Origin: Colius striatus
Taxonomy: Eukaryota; Chordata; Aves; Coliiformes; Coliidae
Direction of reading: 5' to 3'
Assembly: GCF_028858725.1 (NCBI RefSeq)
Contig: NC_084771.1
Location: forward strand, 8,026,915-8,090,914
DNA length: 64,000 nucleotides
In this document: piece by piece, positions 22,969-35,000 of the stretch
How the letters are laid out: each line of letters opens with the position of its first letter
Numbering within the stretch: the first letter of the stretch is position 1
The notes under the pieces: model-generated
The model's database searches: none
The model's input: only the letters and a program-made list of their open reading frames with translations
What the model was told of the DNA's origin: nothing
Made by a program: the position numbers and the translations under genes

Positions 22969-25141
22969 ACGTTGCAAGTGGAGCAAGCCCAGCTGCACAG
23001 CAGCAGTGGAACAGGAAGGTGCCCCAGTGAAGCCCCTGCTGCTCTTGGCTCCTTGCTCTGCACTGAGAGTGCTCTGGCAGAGGCAGATCTTTGCCTGTTG
23101 TAGCAAGTCAGCGACTGAAAACCCCCCACCCAGACCAGCCTCTGAGCACTTTGCTGCTCACCAGCAGATGTGGAGACCCCACAGGAAGGTTCTCTGTGCT
23201 GACTGGGAGTTGCACTGTAGCAGCAGATGCACACAAGTGATTCTTTCTTCCCTGCACTCAGGGGCAAACCTTTCCCCTGTGCTGTCCTGGGACTGGTGAC
23301 ACCACCCTGTCTCCTGCAGAATGGACATTCCCAAAGTGCAGCTGGGGGGACCTTGGGCACCGACACCAGCAGCTCTCCAGGCTGTCTCATCATCAGCCCT
23401 GCAGCCCCTGTGTCTGTGGGGTGGAACAGGAGCAGAGCTCTCTGCAGCCCTTCCTCAGAGCAGAAGGCACACGCAGGTGGTGGATGCCCTGACACACATC
23501 CAGGGCATGGGAAGATGGTTTTTTTCCATGTGATCCCAACTAACCTCTAGTAGTAACTCTGGTATTAAGCTTTAGTTTCTCATGGAAAACACCAGCACTG
23601 AGTAAACACACTTCCTCATAATTAAGGGTTAACTTCTAAAGTGAGAAGCACAGAAAACCCGTTAGTAACCAAGAGATGCTGGAAGTGCTGCCCTGTGCTC
23701 AGGGTACTTACATCTCTCCACATGCTCCTGTTCCCAAGGCACTTTTGTGGTATGAACGTTGTGTGAGAGAATCCACCCTGCCCTTCTGTGCCCATGCCAG
23801 GGTCCTGCAGGCTGCTCCTGCCTCTGGCCCGTTTCCTGCCTAGCAGGGCATCCCACACTCATTTAGCAGTGCTTGGTGTGGGAAGGAATCATTCCCACTC
23901 TAGGGCACGGGTGGAATCACACCACGGTGTCAGGGGCTGGGGAGAGACGAGGCAGGAGAGGAGGAAGGAGTGTGGGAGAGCAGTTACTCCCAGCACTGCT
24001 GCCCACCTGAGCTCCTCAGACCCTGCTTCTCCTCTGTGGGGGTCAGCATGGCCCCTGGTTCTCTCTGGAGGGAAGGGCTTAGTGCAAGCACCACTCCTGA
24101 TGTTCTTCAGGCTCTTTGCTTTCTTGCAGGCTGTTTCTACATCTTCAGATCTGGCACAGCATTAGGTAGTAGCATTTGGAAAACCCCTACAGATGGCTGA
24201 GCAGTGACATTGGGGCTCCAGGGCTTCAGAAACCTCCTTTCCTCGTTACCAATGAGTAGATCCCAGGACAATGTCTGCTGTGTGAGTGCCAAGGCACGGC
24301 CTGGGGCAGGGAAGGGGCCAGCAAGCACAGCCCAGAAGCATGTGGGTGCAAAGAGCTGAGCTCAGCCCCATGCCAGTGCCAAAGTGGGGAGATGGCATCC
24401 AGGCGCTGTGCTGGGAGAGCTGCAAGGCTGCAGAGCTGAGCAGCTGCTGGGGAAGGCTGCTGGAGAGCACTAATTACACATTTTGCCACCTCAAACCTTT
24501 TAGAGAAATGGCTTAGAATGAACCAAATGCCTGGAGTCTGCTCTCGTGGGAGGCAGGTGGATGATGATCCCTGGGCTGCATGGGGCTGCTTTTGTACCTG
24601 TTTTATTTCTCACTGCACTCAGCCTCTGCCAGCTCCTGTTCACCATGCTCCTGTTCTCCCTTCAGCACTGTTTTACACCACACAGGGAAAGTAAAGGCTT
24701 GGGGAAGGGTTGAATATAATGACAAAGCCCCTGTCCAGCTGGCACTGGAATTGCAGCCTCATGACAGAGGCAGTGGGACACGCTGCCTTACAGCTGTGCC
24801 TGTTTCCTCCAGCTGCCCTGCCACGGCTGCTTCTCTTTCCTTTTGGTTTCCTCTCTTCCACCCTGGGGTGTGCCAGAAGGTTTTATCTGCTGGAACCCAG
24901 CAATTTGCACTTTTATTGGAGGTCATTGGCACCTTCTCACACCCAGGACATGCACTTCAGAGAAAGCCAGGGTGCTGTGGAGGTGGCAGTTCCTCTTTTG
25001 CACCGCTCTCTATGAACGGTGGAGGTGTGTGGGAAGCAAGAACACCTCATCCATCCTTCCTGAGAGTCTTCCCTGCCTTCCTCACCTACCCTGTGCACAG
25101 AAACACCTGCCTGTCTCCAAGGACCATGTGAGGAACAGTCA
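22969..25141. other. Non-coding interval
   Basis: Short overlapping frames only, with no recognisable protein, RNA gene or clear repeat. Composition is slightly GC-richer than the stretches around 33-49 kb. Confidence 0.55.
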
Positions 25142-25330
25142 TATCATAGGATCAGGAGGTAATCCAGGTTGCAGGGGACCTCAGGAGACCTCTAGCACAA
25201 CCACCTCTAGTACAACCTCCTGCTCAAACCAGGCCAGGACAGGTTGCTCAGGGTTTTATCCCACCTGATCTTGAAGACTTTCAAGGATGGAGATCCAAGG
25301 ACCTTCAAGACTGGGCAACCCACTGCAGCA
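25142..25330 (-). mobile_element. CR1 LINE fragment, older subfamily
   Basis: Reverse-complement CR1 3' region: 'atcataggatca' tail, 'ggttgcaggggacctcaggagac', 'acaacctcctgctcaaacca', 'aggttgctcagggttttatcc', then 'cttcaaggatggagat' and 'gggcaaccc'. There is a small internal duplication of 'tctagcacaaccacc / tctagtacaacctcc'. It is diverged, so old. Confidence 0.8.
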
Positions 25331-25409
25331 CCTGCAGTCTCCCACACTGGGAACCAGCTCTGTGCTTTGCTTTAGTTGTGGTGCACATGTTGATATTACT
25401 CCATTCTGC

Positions 25410-25535
25410 CATTCCTTCTGCTTTTTTAGGGGGCGTGGGGGTTTTTTTTGGCTATTCCTTCTGCTTTTTGCTGGTCAGCTTTGTTATTCCTTCTCCTTTT
25501 TTATTTGCTGTTCCTTCTTCTTTCCTTTTCTGCTG
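25410..25535 (+). repeat. Pyrimidine-rich low-complexity tract with repeated ATTCCTTCT motif
   Basis: T/C-rich sequence in which ATTCCTTCT or a close variant recurs at about 25411, 25454, 25486 and 25511, with spacing that shrinks from about 43 to 25 bases. It looks like an irregular tandem expansion beside the 25142-25330 CR1 piece. The hydrophobic Phe/Leu-rich frames across it are a composition effect and not membrane proteins. Confidence 0.55.
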
Positions 25536-25954
25536 TTTACTCTCAAGAACAGGAAGATTCCTGGTTGTGGGGTCAGACTGAGATTGGTGTGGGATGCAGG
25601 AGGCTGCTGCTGCTCCAGGTGTGCTGGCAGAAGGGCCAGAGTTTTGGTGGGAATGATTCCTCACCAGGTTCCTAAAAGGAGGTCAAACTGCAGCTCTGAT
25701 ACAACAGGGCCAGGAAGACACAGTGGGGCAGGCCTGATAACCAGGGGCAGGGCTGCAGTACCCACTGAATGTATCAACACTCTGAGGAGCTGGATGAAAC
25801 CCTTTGTCCTGTGGGATGGGTGGCTGGAGGGTGGGCAGCCCTGACACCTCCATGCACCAGGGGGACCCCAGTGCTCCAGGAGCTGTGGCATGCAGACCCA
25901 GTACCCTGGGAGAGGTCAAAGCAGACCTCCTCAGCTGTAGGTGACTGTTTATAC

Positions 25955-26005
25955 AATCATTCTGCTTGTAAAGACCTTGAAGATCATCGAGTCCAGCTGC
26001 TGTGT
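25955..26005 (-). mobile_element. CR1 LINE 3'-end fragment
   Basis: The plus strand shows 'caatcattctgcttgtaaagacctt' followed by 'gaagatcatcgagtccagctg', which is the reverse complement of an old CR1 3' end. The piece is short and diverged. Confidence 0.6.
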
Positions 26006-29000
26006 TCCTGGACACAGCCATCAGTGCTCACTGGGACAGGACACAGAGACTCTGCTCTCAGTTTGTGCAGAGGAAGAACTCCAAGGCACTGACTGCTGAG
26101 TGCTTCAGGGAAGTGCCATCAGTGTAGGGTCCCTCACAGACCACACAAAAGGCACCTCCTCGCTCCTCCTGCCCTGCTTGTTCTGTTAAAGCCTTCCTGT
26201 AAGCCAGAGTGTAAACACAGCTAATGTGTGGGTCTCCAGAGGATGATACAGAGCAGGTCAGACAAGGAATTGGGAGGGAGCAGTGCAAAGGATGGAGGAG
26301 ATGGCAACAGGAACACGTACGGACAAGGGAGATTCCCAGAGGAGGGCAAGGGAAGGGGAGGACTCCTCAAAGAAGCTCCTGAATACATTGCCAGAGAAGT
26401 GGGGGTGATGAAGACCCCCACAAAGTGATTCCCATCAGATGTGGAGCATGAGGTTACACATCACCTCTCCTGAATGGCTGGGCTTGCAGAATTACCCCAG
26501 GCAGGACTACAGGCATGAGGAGGCTTTAGGAAGATCAGGTTCAGGATGTTGAGTGTGAGAACCTGTTCTTGGAGGCTGAGGGTGGGCCAAGGGGAGAGGG
26601 CCAGGGGTCTGCAGCATGGGTGTGCTGTGATGGAAGCGTGGGGAGTGATTAAGAGAAGGTGGCAGGGTGAAGGATGGTTTTGTCTAGAGCAGCAGCTGAG
26701 AGGCACACCCGTGTCCTGAGGGAAGAGATCCTGCTTAGATAGGAGCTCAAAGGAACAAGGTCTGGAGGAAAGGTAAGAAACAACTCAGAGGAAGGTAAAG
26801 CAGAGGAGGACAAGGAGGGGTAGGCAAAAACTACAGGAGGTGGGACTGTGCAAAACCACACAAGGCAGTGACAGAGGTTGAAAGAGTGGGGAAGCCCCTA
26901 AGAACTTGCTTGATGGGAGTGGGGATGGGGTGAAGGCTGGAGATGAAGAGATCTGTAGGGCATTTTGGGAGAGGGCTGGAGGTCAGCAAGGGAAGGAAGG
27001 CTGCACTTCAGCCTAAGTAAGGGAAGCTACAACTTGTCATTTCACTCCTAATACGGCACAAAATGATTTCTTTGCTCTCCTTCAAAGTCTTATTAGGCCA
27101 ACTAAGTGGCAACCTGCATTCTAGCTGGGGAACCAGACACAAGGTGTGTCTGAAAGGGTCATTTAGCTCTGTTAAGACACACACACACACGTGCCTGCTG
27201 AGGGGAGGAAGCAGCCTTGGGTTTGCAGGCTCCTTGCTCTGGGAGGTTCAGAGCACGCTGGAAGGCTGAGTGATGTGCAGACTGATGATGCCAACTGCTG
27301 ACACTTCCTGCACATGGGCAGGTCTCTGTGTGTGTCTGTCACTGTGTCACAGGCATCAGCTCTTGCAGTACCCCCCTGCAGGGTCTTGCCTGCATATCTT
27401 CTGCCTCTGGGAAGGGTTTTCACTGATGGAAAGGTGTTCATTAATTAGTGACACCACACATGTTTGGGACTCTGTAGGTATCTGGAGGCTGAAGATTTGT
27501 TCTTTTAGTGCTGAGTGAGAGCAATTTGGTGCTGAGCTGTAAATCAGTCCCCTGATTCCCCTTTCACAGGACAAGGGGACAGGGCACAATCAAAGGGTAC
27601 AGCCTTTGGAAATCTGTCTGGGACCACCCGAATCTGGACAAGGCCTGATCATGCTTTAGGGTTAAGTTGCCGCTTAGCACTGACTGACCCTCCACTGCTT
27701 TCTCCTCCTGGCTCCTGATTGCCCACAGCTCCAGCCAGACACCAGACTCCAAGATGTTGAGCCCTTAGCTGAATGTCATGTCAATCCAGTACACTGCACT
27801 GCTTATTTCTTTACTGCTGGAGGCAATTTTCCTACAAGCCTAAATAGTTGGCAGCCTGAATGAAAAAGCTCTTCAGCTTTGGCAACTGCTTTCACTGTGG
27901 CTATTTGAGAAGCAGATATCAGAAACACAACATAAACCAAACATCCTTTTAACATGGTGCTGTTTTCTCCTCTCCTGGGGATTCCTAAAATAGGTTATTT
28001 CCCTTTAAATGTTGTGTGAAAGAGGTGGTAACCTCAACTTCAGCACAGACTTGCTCAAAGTTACCCAGCACAGGCTGCACTGTGTGACGTCAGGGGAGAG
28101 CAACCAGTGTCAATGTCACCCCCAGCCTGGAAAGTGAGTAGCTGTGGTCCCTGGGCTCCATGGAGGGAGGATTCATCAACCCAGGCACGTTCTTCCCTTT
28201 GTATGTATGAAATAAAGCACGTGAGGAAAGCAGAGGCAAGAGGAGGCATGGCTGTTGGTATGGGTTAATGAAGGGAATGCACTGGATCTAGCAGGTTGAG
28301 GGGCACTCCCATTGCAGAAAGATGGGGAAGCCACAGGGAAATGGAGGGTTTGGAGATATTGTTCGAGTGTGAGAGGAGATAAGGGTCTTTTTTTTAATGC
28401 ACCAATTTCCATCCCTTGATGCTTGGCAGTAGTCATTCTGAAACAAGTGGCTTTTCCTTTGTGGCCACACAGAGCTGCTCAGGGCAGCAGCTGCTCCATG
28501 TCTGAGCCCTGAGTGGGGCTGAGCCTGGGGGTTTGGGTGGCAGAAAACCACAGTGAGCACTGATGGTGTTGGTGGCTGGAGTCAGAGGGAAATGCTCCCC
28601 TCCTCCTTCATCAAGCTTGCAAATGTGATGCCTTATTTGGAAAAGACATTTCTGTTTCTTGCCAAGGATGTGCAATCCCTTTTCTGCTCTGGCCTTGCAA
28701 GAAGAGTGCCTGTGGGCGCCCTCACCCAGCATGATCTGTTTCTCCAGGGGACCATCTCCTACTGTCACTTACACCCTATGGGATGTGTCTCCATTTGTTC
28801 CCTGGACCTGGCACAGAGACTTGATGTCACAGTTTCAGCACTGACTCCGTCTCCCACTTGGTTTTGGCCCTCACTGGCAGCTGTGAGCAGCTGCTCCATC
28901 CCATCAGTACAGAGCAACGAAGCTCCCCCTTCCCCTGATTTCTGTGTGAGGAGCTGAGAAACCTTCTGTGAAGAAAACCTCAGCCCTTGTCACTCAGATC

Positions 29001-30167
29001 ATGGAGCTGTTGATCATATACAACCTTTAAACTGGCTGCTGTGGACAAGAGGACTGAGAGAGGATGTAAAACTGGGTGAGATGGGAGAACATCTTCAGCA
29101 CTGACTCTAGTTGGCATTTAGGGCAGACAGCAGTAACTTCAGGGTCTTCTACCAGGGAAAACTTCAGAATTTAGCCTGCTCTGACCCATTCACCTTGTGC
29201 AAAATGAAAGGATGGGCTTGTCAGGCCAAAACCCAGAGACGACCCTCTGCTGTGGTTTGGCTGGTGAAGGACCTCAGCAAACCATAAGAACTGGCCATGT
29301 GCAATCAGCTGACCATACACCACACAAGTACCCTGCAGATGTGTTTGTAAAAGATGAGGTTTGAAGTTTTACCTTTCTGTGGGCATGATGGATTGGCCTC
29401 AGGAGATGCTGACACCTCCAGGTCTTGCTATCTGCAATGGCAGGCTGGCATCCCGAGTCCCTTGAGTGGTACCCACCTTAGGAAAGAGAAAAGTGAAAGA
29501 AATCATGAAGGTTTTGCACTGCTGACTTGCAAAGCTGTGTTTCCCTGGGGTTTTTTATGGTTCCAACACGTCAAACCTGCAATGAATAGAATAGCCCTGC
29601 TGCCAGGAGATACCATCCTGATAGGGCCAATTGCTGCTTCCTCTTCCTGTTTTGTACATGTAACCAAGGAGTGCTTTGGTAGATGAGGGAGATAGGGCTT
29701 TCTTTAAGCTGTCTCTCCATTATTTCACAAGTCATGCTGCAGAGACACCAGCCCTGAAATGAGAAGCGTTCAGTGTCACTTTGTGGATGGCACCTTTGCA
29801 GGCAAAAGCAGCAGAGCATCTTCCTTCAGGGGCTGGGAAATCCTACTCATTCCCTTGGCTTTGTTAGGACTGACGTGAAACCTGTGTTACATGCAAATCT
29901 ACCCAAAGCATTCTATCTATTTGTGGTTTTCCCAGAACGAGACAGCTCTAAGGTGCATTTATTGGCCCTTAGACTGGAACTGGGTGTGAGAGTCCAGGCA
30001 GGTCAGCAGTGACCTCAGGCTTTGGGAGTCTGTGCAGGTGATCTTGAGTAGCAGCTACTTTCAAACTGACAAAAGATTGTGCTGTGATTTTCTAGCTTGG
30101 TTTCAGATACTGACACTGCCTTTATTGCCCCTCTCCACATTTTCAGTAAAAAGGAACACTGACATAC
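26006..30167. other. Non-coding interval
   Basis: No exon recognised. Contains a purine-rich stretch near 26,740-26,890 and a short (AC)7 dinucleotide run near 27,177-27,190. Open frames are short and overlap on both strands. Confidence 0.55.
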
Positions 30168-30948
30168 ATGAGGTTCAACAAGGACAAGTGCAGAGTCCTG
30201 CATCTGGGAAGGAACAACCCCATGCACCAGGACAGGCTGGGGGTCTAACTGCTGAAGAGCAGCTCTGCAGAGAGAGACCTGGGAGCCCTGGTTGATAATA
30301 AACTGACCATGAGCCAGCAATGTGTCCTCGTGGCCAAGAAGGCCAATGGCATCTTGGGATGCATCAAGAAGAGTGTGGCCAGCAGGTCGAGGGAAGTTCT
30401 TCTCCCCCTTTACTCTGCCCTGGTGAGGCCTCATCTGGAGTCTTGTGTCCAGTTCTGGGCTCCTCAGCTCAAGAGGGACAGGGAAGGGCTGGAGAGAGTC
30501 CAGCACAGGGCCACCAAGATGATCAGGGGATGGAACATCTTTCATACAAGGAAAGGCTGTGACACCTGGGGCTGTTTAGTCTGGAGAAGAGGAGACTGAG
30601 GGGAAATCTTGTTAACATTTATAAATACCTAAAGGGTGAGTGTCAGGAGGCTGGCACATCCCTTTTTTCTATAGTAGCCAGCAACAGGACAAGGAGTGAT
30701 GGGATGAAGCTGGAACACAAAAAGTTCCACTTAAACATAAGAAAAAAACTATTTCACCATGAGAGTGAGGGAGCCCTGGCACAGGCTGCCCTGAGGGGTT
30801 GTGGAGGCTCCTTCCTTGGAGGTCTTCAAGACCCACCTGGACATTTCCCTATGCAACCTGATCTAGGTGACCCTGCTTCTGCAGGGGGGTTGGACTGGAC
30901 GATCTCTAAAGGTCCCTTCCAACCCCTACCATTCTATGATTCTATGAT
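30168..30948 (+). mobile_element. CR1 LINE, 5'-truncated copy with readable reverse transcriptase C-terminus
   Basis: About 780 bases of CR1 from late ORF2 to the 3' tail. The frame at 30309-30599 still reads the conserved end of the CR1 reverse transcriptase ([20 protein letters not shown], then VQFWAPQ and RATKMI) before drifting off. Upstream, the frame is broken by a stop near 30246. The 3' untranslated blocks follow ('ctggaacacaaaaagttccac', 'ggcacaggctgccctgagg'), and it ends in 'gatctctaaaggtcccttcc' and a perfect ATTCTATGATTCTATGAT tail. The intact tail suggests a relatively young insertion for this window. CR1 copies normally lose their 5' end on integration, and this copy is dead. 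Confidence 0.95.
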
Positions 30949-31582
30949 ACAATTTGTAAGCAAGAAAGTCATTCCATCTGACTTTTCCCACCCACAGCAG
31001 CAAAGGAGCATTTTAGTTCTCTGATAGCAGAGTTTTCTAATTGCATAAACCACCAGGGTTCTTCTTCCCTGGAAAATAAAAACATACTTACCCCTGGAAA
31101 ATTCAACAGTGCACAAGAAACCAAGTCTCATTGGGAACATTTACTTCAATCTGCTTTTGGAATGTGATCCAGAAAGCTAGAAATAGTATAAGCAAGTCAT
31201 CTTTGTTCTTTGGAAGTGGGATGGAACAAACATCTCAAAAACATGTAAAATATGGAAATGGTTTGGAGGCTTGTTGCAACTGGAATTCTCAACACAATGT
31301 GAATTGAAAGGCAAACTCGTGCATTGCTGCATGTTAACAGTGATAAGAGCTGTTTGACAGTTAACTGAACCCATATTATCTAGAGCATTAGTTGATACAC
31401 ACTGCTGGTATCTGAGCATGGACAGATGATTATCTATGACACAATAGAAGTCAAGTAAAATACCACAGAAGAGCAACGATCACGTTAACCTACTTGTGTT
31501 TGGGTGAGGATATTGGCTCTGGCTCTGGCTCCCAGCAGAGGCTTTCCTAAGGAAATATCCCCCAGGATGCAAGCCCTGCCCT
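30949..31582. other. Non-coding spacer between two CR1 copies
   Basis: AT-richer sequence with no exon or repeat recognised. It separates two CR1 copies that lie in opposite orientation. Confidence 0.5.
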
Positions 31583-32037
31583 TCACAGCATCCCAGAATG
31601 GTGAGGGGTGGAAGGGCCCTGCAGAGCTGCTGCAGCCCCAGCCCCTGCTAAAGCAGGTTCCCCTCGCTCAGGGGGCACAGGAAAGTGTCCAGGTGGGGTT
31701 GGAAACCTCCTGAGAAGGAGCCTCCACACCCTCCCTGGGCAGCCTGGGCCAGGGCTCCCTCACCTCAGCACCTAAGGAGTTTCTCCTCTAGTTCCAGTGC
31801 AACTTTCTGTGTTCCAGCTTGTGCTCGTTACCCCTTGTCCTGGCACTGGGTGCTACAGAACAAAGACTGGCCTCATCCTCTCAACACCCACCCTTTGGGT
31901 ACTTGTGAGGTCCCCCTGAGCTCAGCCTTCTCTTCTCCAGGCTGAACAGCCCCAGGTCTCTCAGCCTTTCCCCCTCATACACACGTTCCATCTCCTCAAC
32001 ATCTTGGTAGCCCTGCCCTGGCCTCTCCCCAGGGCTC
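31583..32037 (-). mobile_element. CR1 LINE, 5'-truncated copy
   Basis: Reverse-complement CR1 of the same variant as 22530-22968. It has the tail 'cacagcatcccagaatgg', then 'tgcagagctgctgcagcccc', 'gagaaggagcctccacaccc', 'tccctgggcagcctgggccagggctccctcacc', 'tgtgttccagcttgtgc', and, at the 5'-truncated side, 'ctccaggctgaacagccccaggtctctcagcc'. It ends near 'tggtagccctgccctggcctctcc'. It carries no coding capacity. Confidence 0.93.
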
Positions 32038-35000
32038 TGGGTGACAAGCCATCATCCTGCTCCTGCAGTGTTGTTTTACTCTATGGTGTGCTGATGTGCA
32101 CACTGGCTCTGTCACTGAGATTTGCCCTGTGACTGTGCCACACATCCACTGTAAGTGGTCTCCACTGTTTCTTTTGATGCTTTCCTTTTTAATTTGCAAT
32201 TGCTGTAGTGCTTCACATGGCAGATGATTCAATGAAGAGAGTAGTTGTGTCCTGCCTATCCATAGCTTCTCTGCTCTGATCTCAACTTGTGACAGATCTG
32301 GAACTGAGAACATCTTCACTGTTTTGTGCATCTTGTTTGCTATTTGTTCCTAGGGTAATATCCCTGGACTTCTCAGCTATGTTTAGGTTGTATGAATAAT
32401 CTGTATCAGGAGGATGATGCTGCTACTGTTTCACACAAGGAAAGCCCCCTGTCCATTTCTAAGCTGAGATCCCTGCTGAGCATCCTTGGGGCTCAGTGCT
32501 CTCAGGCTTCTGTCTGCAAAGGTGCAAATTGACACCATTGTTAGACCCTGCAGGAAGGGGAGAGAAACGAGATCTTAAAAGGGCACTATAAAAACAAACA
32601 GAAAGCCAAGCCAACACTTCAAAAGCCTAACCAGACTCTCAGAGAAAGGAAGAAGCAGGCTGCAGCTGTGCTGAGGGTTAAACACGCACCTCCACGCCTG
32701 TGCAGAGGGGTCTGGCAGCCAGCAAAACCATCAGGGGAGCTGAAGCCAGCTCTACCTGGAAAGTCATCAACACAATCAACTTTGAATAGTGGCATGTACC
32801 GGCAAATCAGCAGCAGAGAAACGGTTTTGACTGTAACAACCAATGCAAGGGGAGAGTATGCAAGTGCAAGGTGAGATTTTAAGTCAACAAGGCTTGAGGC
32901 CCCTGGCAGGGCAGCAGATCACAGATCAGCAGATATGTAAAGAAACTTGGTTGAAATAGTATTAGAAATTTCCTGTTCTTTGAGCATTCAAGTGCTGTCA
33001 CCCACTGCTTCAAAACTTCCCCCTCTTCTGTCCCACAGGGGTGGTCTCAGCCTCCTAACCATGTGCCAGCTCCAGGCTGGCCATAGGCTCATCAGCAGCC
33101 CCAAAAGCACCTTCCCCAGGCTGTGAATTGAGGCTTTCAGGTTTATAACCCCCTGCTCTCCCGTGGCTGCTCTTGTCTGATGTGCTGAGACATGCCCAAC
33201 CCCTCTCTGCAGAAGGATGACACTGATTTTTGCCACAATTCAACTACTTTGTTCACTGATGCTGGCTGCAGGATGAGAAGGTGATTTGGGCTCTTACTGA
33301 GCCAATCAATTGTCACGTCGGGTGTGTATTTGTAGATTTAAGAGTCTCTCTTAAAAATGAACCAAATGAAGAAAAACGAACCCAAGAGCATCACAACTTT
33401 CCTTCTCTCACACTTTCTTCTTGCTTAGCTCCATGTCTAACTGCCAGGCTGGGGCTAAAAAGGCTTGTTTTCCACTGGATTTGAACCCAGAAGGTTTTAC
33501 AGTTGATTTTCACTAACAACCACATTCACACCAAACCAGCCCCATGGTTACAGATGCTAATCACAGGCTGAGAGTTTTACACCTCCCCTTTTCTTGTCAA
33601 ACCAGTGATGCAGCAGCTTTCCAGAAACCTTGGTGTGGTTTCCCCCCTCTCCCCCCTCTTTATTAATTATGTTACATGACCCTCAGCACTTTGCAATGCC
33701 CTTTAGGGTTCTGTGCTTTGATATTCTTCCCCTCTGGTGGAAGGATTTAATAATGCATTTAAACCCATTAGATGTCATGGAGAAAAAAGGATTCTGGGGC
33801 TGGTAATGGATGAAGGATAAAGAAGAGGTAAGAAACAAGTCCTTGGGGTTAGAAAGTGATAAGTACACTGGAAGTTGCTTCAGTAAGATCCAAGGGCAGC
33901 AGTGAGATTTGTGGCAGTGAAGGTGATTTTTAACAGTAGATCAAAAACCATTCTGTGCAGTCAGAGCACAATGTGTTGCCCTCAGAGCGCTTCACTGAAT
34001 TCTGCGCTGTGAAACACACACAGGAAACAAGTCATTGTTATTACCATACCTGTCAAAGTCAGATTTTACAGGAAGAAACACTCCCAGCTCCCCCTGTCAT
34101 GGTGCAAGGACTGGAGAGGGCACCAGGGCACTAAACTTCCAGCCCCGCTCCCACCGAAGGCAGCTGAGGATGTGGTTTTACGACGGTGGCTTCGTTTCCT
34201 GGCACCATGTCAGATCTTACACAGCTCTGGGTTAGATTTCTTCCAGTTTATGAAACAAACCAACTTTTGGCAAGAGCAGACTATAAACACTGCAAACCAA
34301 AGAGTGTCTCTGCAAAGTTGCTCTCCTGATTCTCAGGAATAACACAAACGCTTCGAGTCTGAACACAACTGGGTGACTCACTTTTCATCTAATCCTACTC
34401 CCACTTCCCATGGAGCAGAAACAAGGAGCAGCCCTGGGAAGACAGATTTCCCCTTTAAAATCAGAGCAAGCAAACTTGACCCATGAGCTTCACCTAAGCA
34501 CAGATCCCCCATCTTACATTTATGGTACATTGATCTAATGCCTGGAAACCAAAAGCCGCTTGGGACTCATCTCTGTCAGGAAGTTACTCCAATGTTTAAT
34601 CTCAACTGATCCTTGATGTAGTGCCATCATTTCCAGTTCTAACCTGAAATAGCATTGCCAATCATTATTCTCCCTTCCTGCTGGAAGGAACCTCTGCTTG
34701 TTGGCTCTTCCCTCTTCCCCTCTCTTGCCTGGGCATTTTGAAATCACCTTGCAAATCTCTGGCTGTTAGATAGAGTCAAGTAGATGAACTTCTCTGGTTT
34801 GCTTTCAGATATCTTCAGCTATTCAACTGATTTTAAGACTTTAATCCACCATCCTGCCTCTTATAGATGGTGCCCCAAGTGTTTTCTCCTTTCCTGCTCC
34901 TTGCTGGTGCCCCTCCCAGCTGCCAACAAGCGTTGCCCAGCCAGGGTGCAGCAAAGGACCATTGCCCTCCTGTTCATCAGGTGCTCCTCTGTTCTGGTTC

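Noticed and set aside
25430..25560. Phe/Leu-rich frames resembling membrane proteins
   Set aside because: Caused by the pyrimidine-rich low-complexity tract.
27177..27190. (AC)7 dinucleotide run
   Set aside because: Too short to be a notable microsatellite.
30015..30545. A 176-codon minus-strand frame
   Set aside because: It is the antisense of the CR1 copy at 30168-30948.
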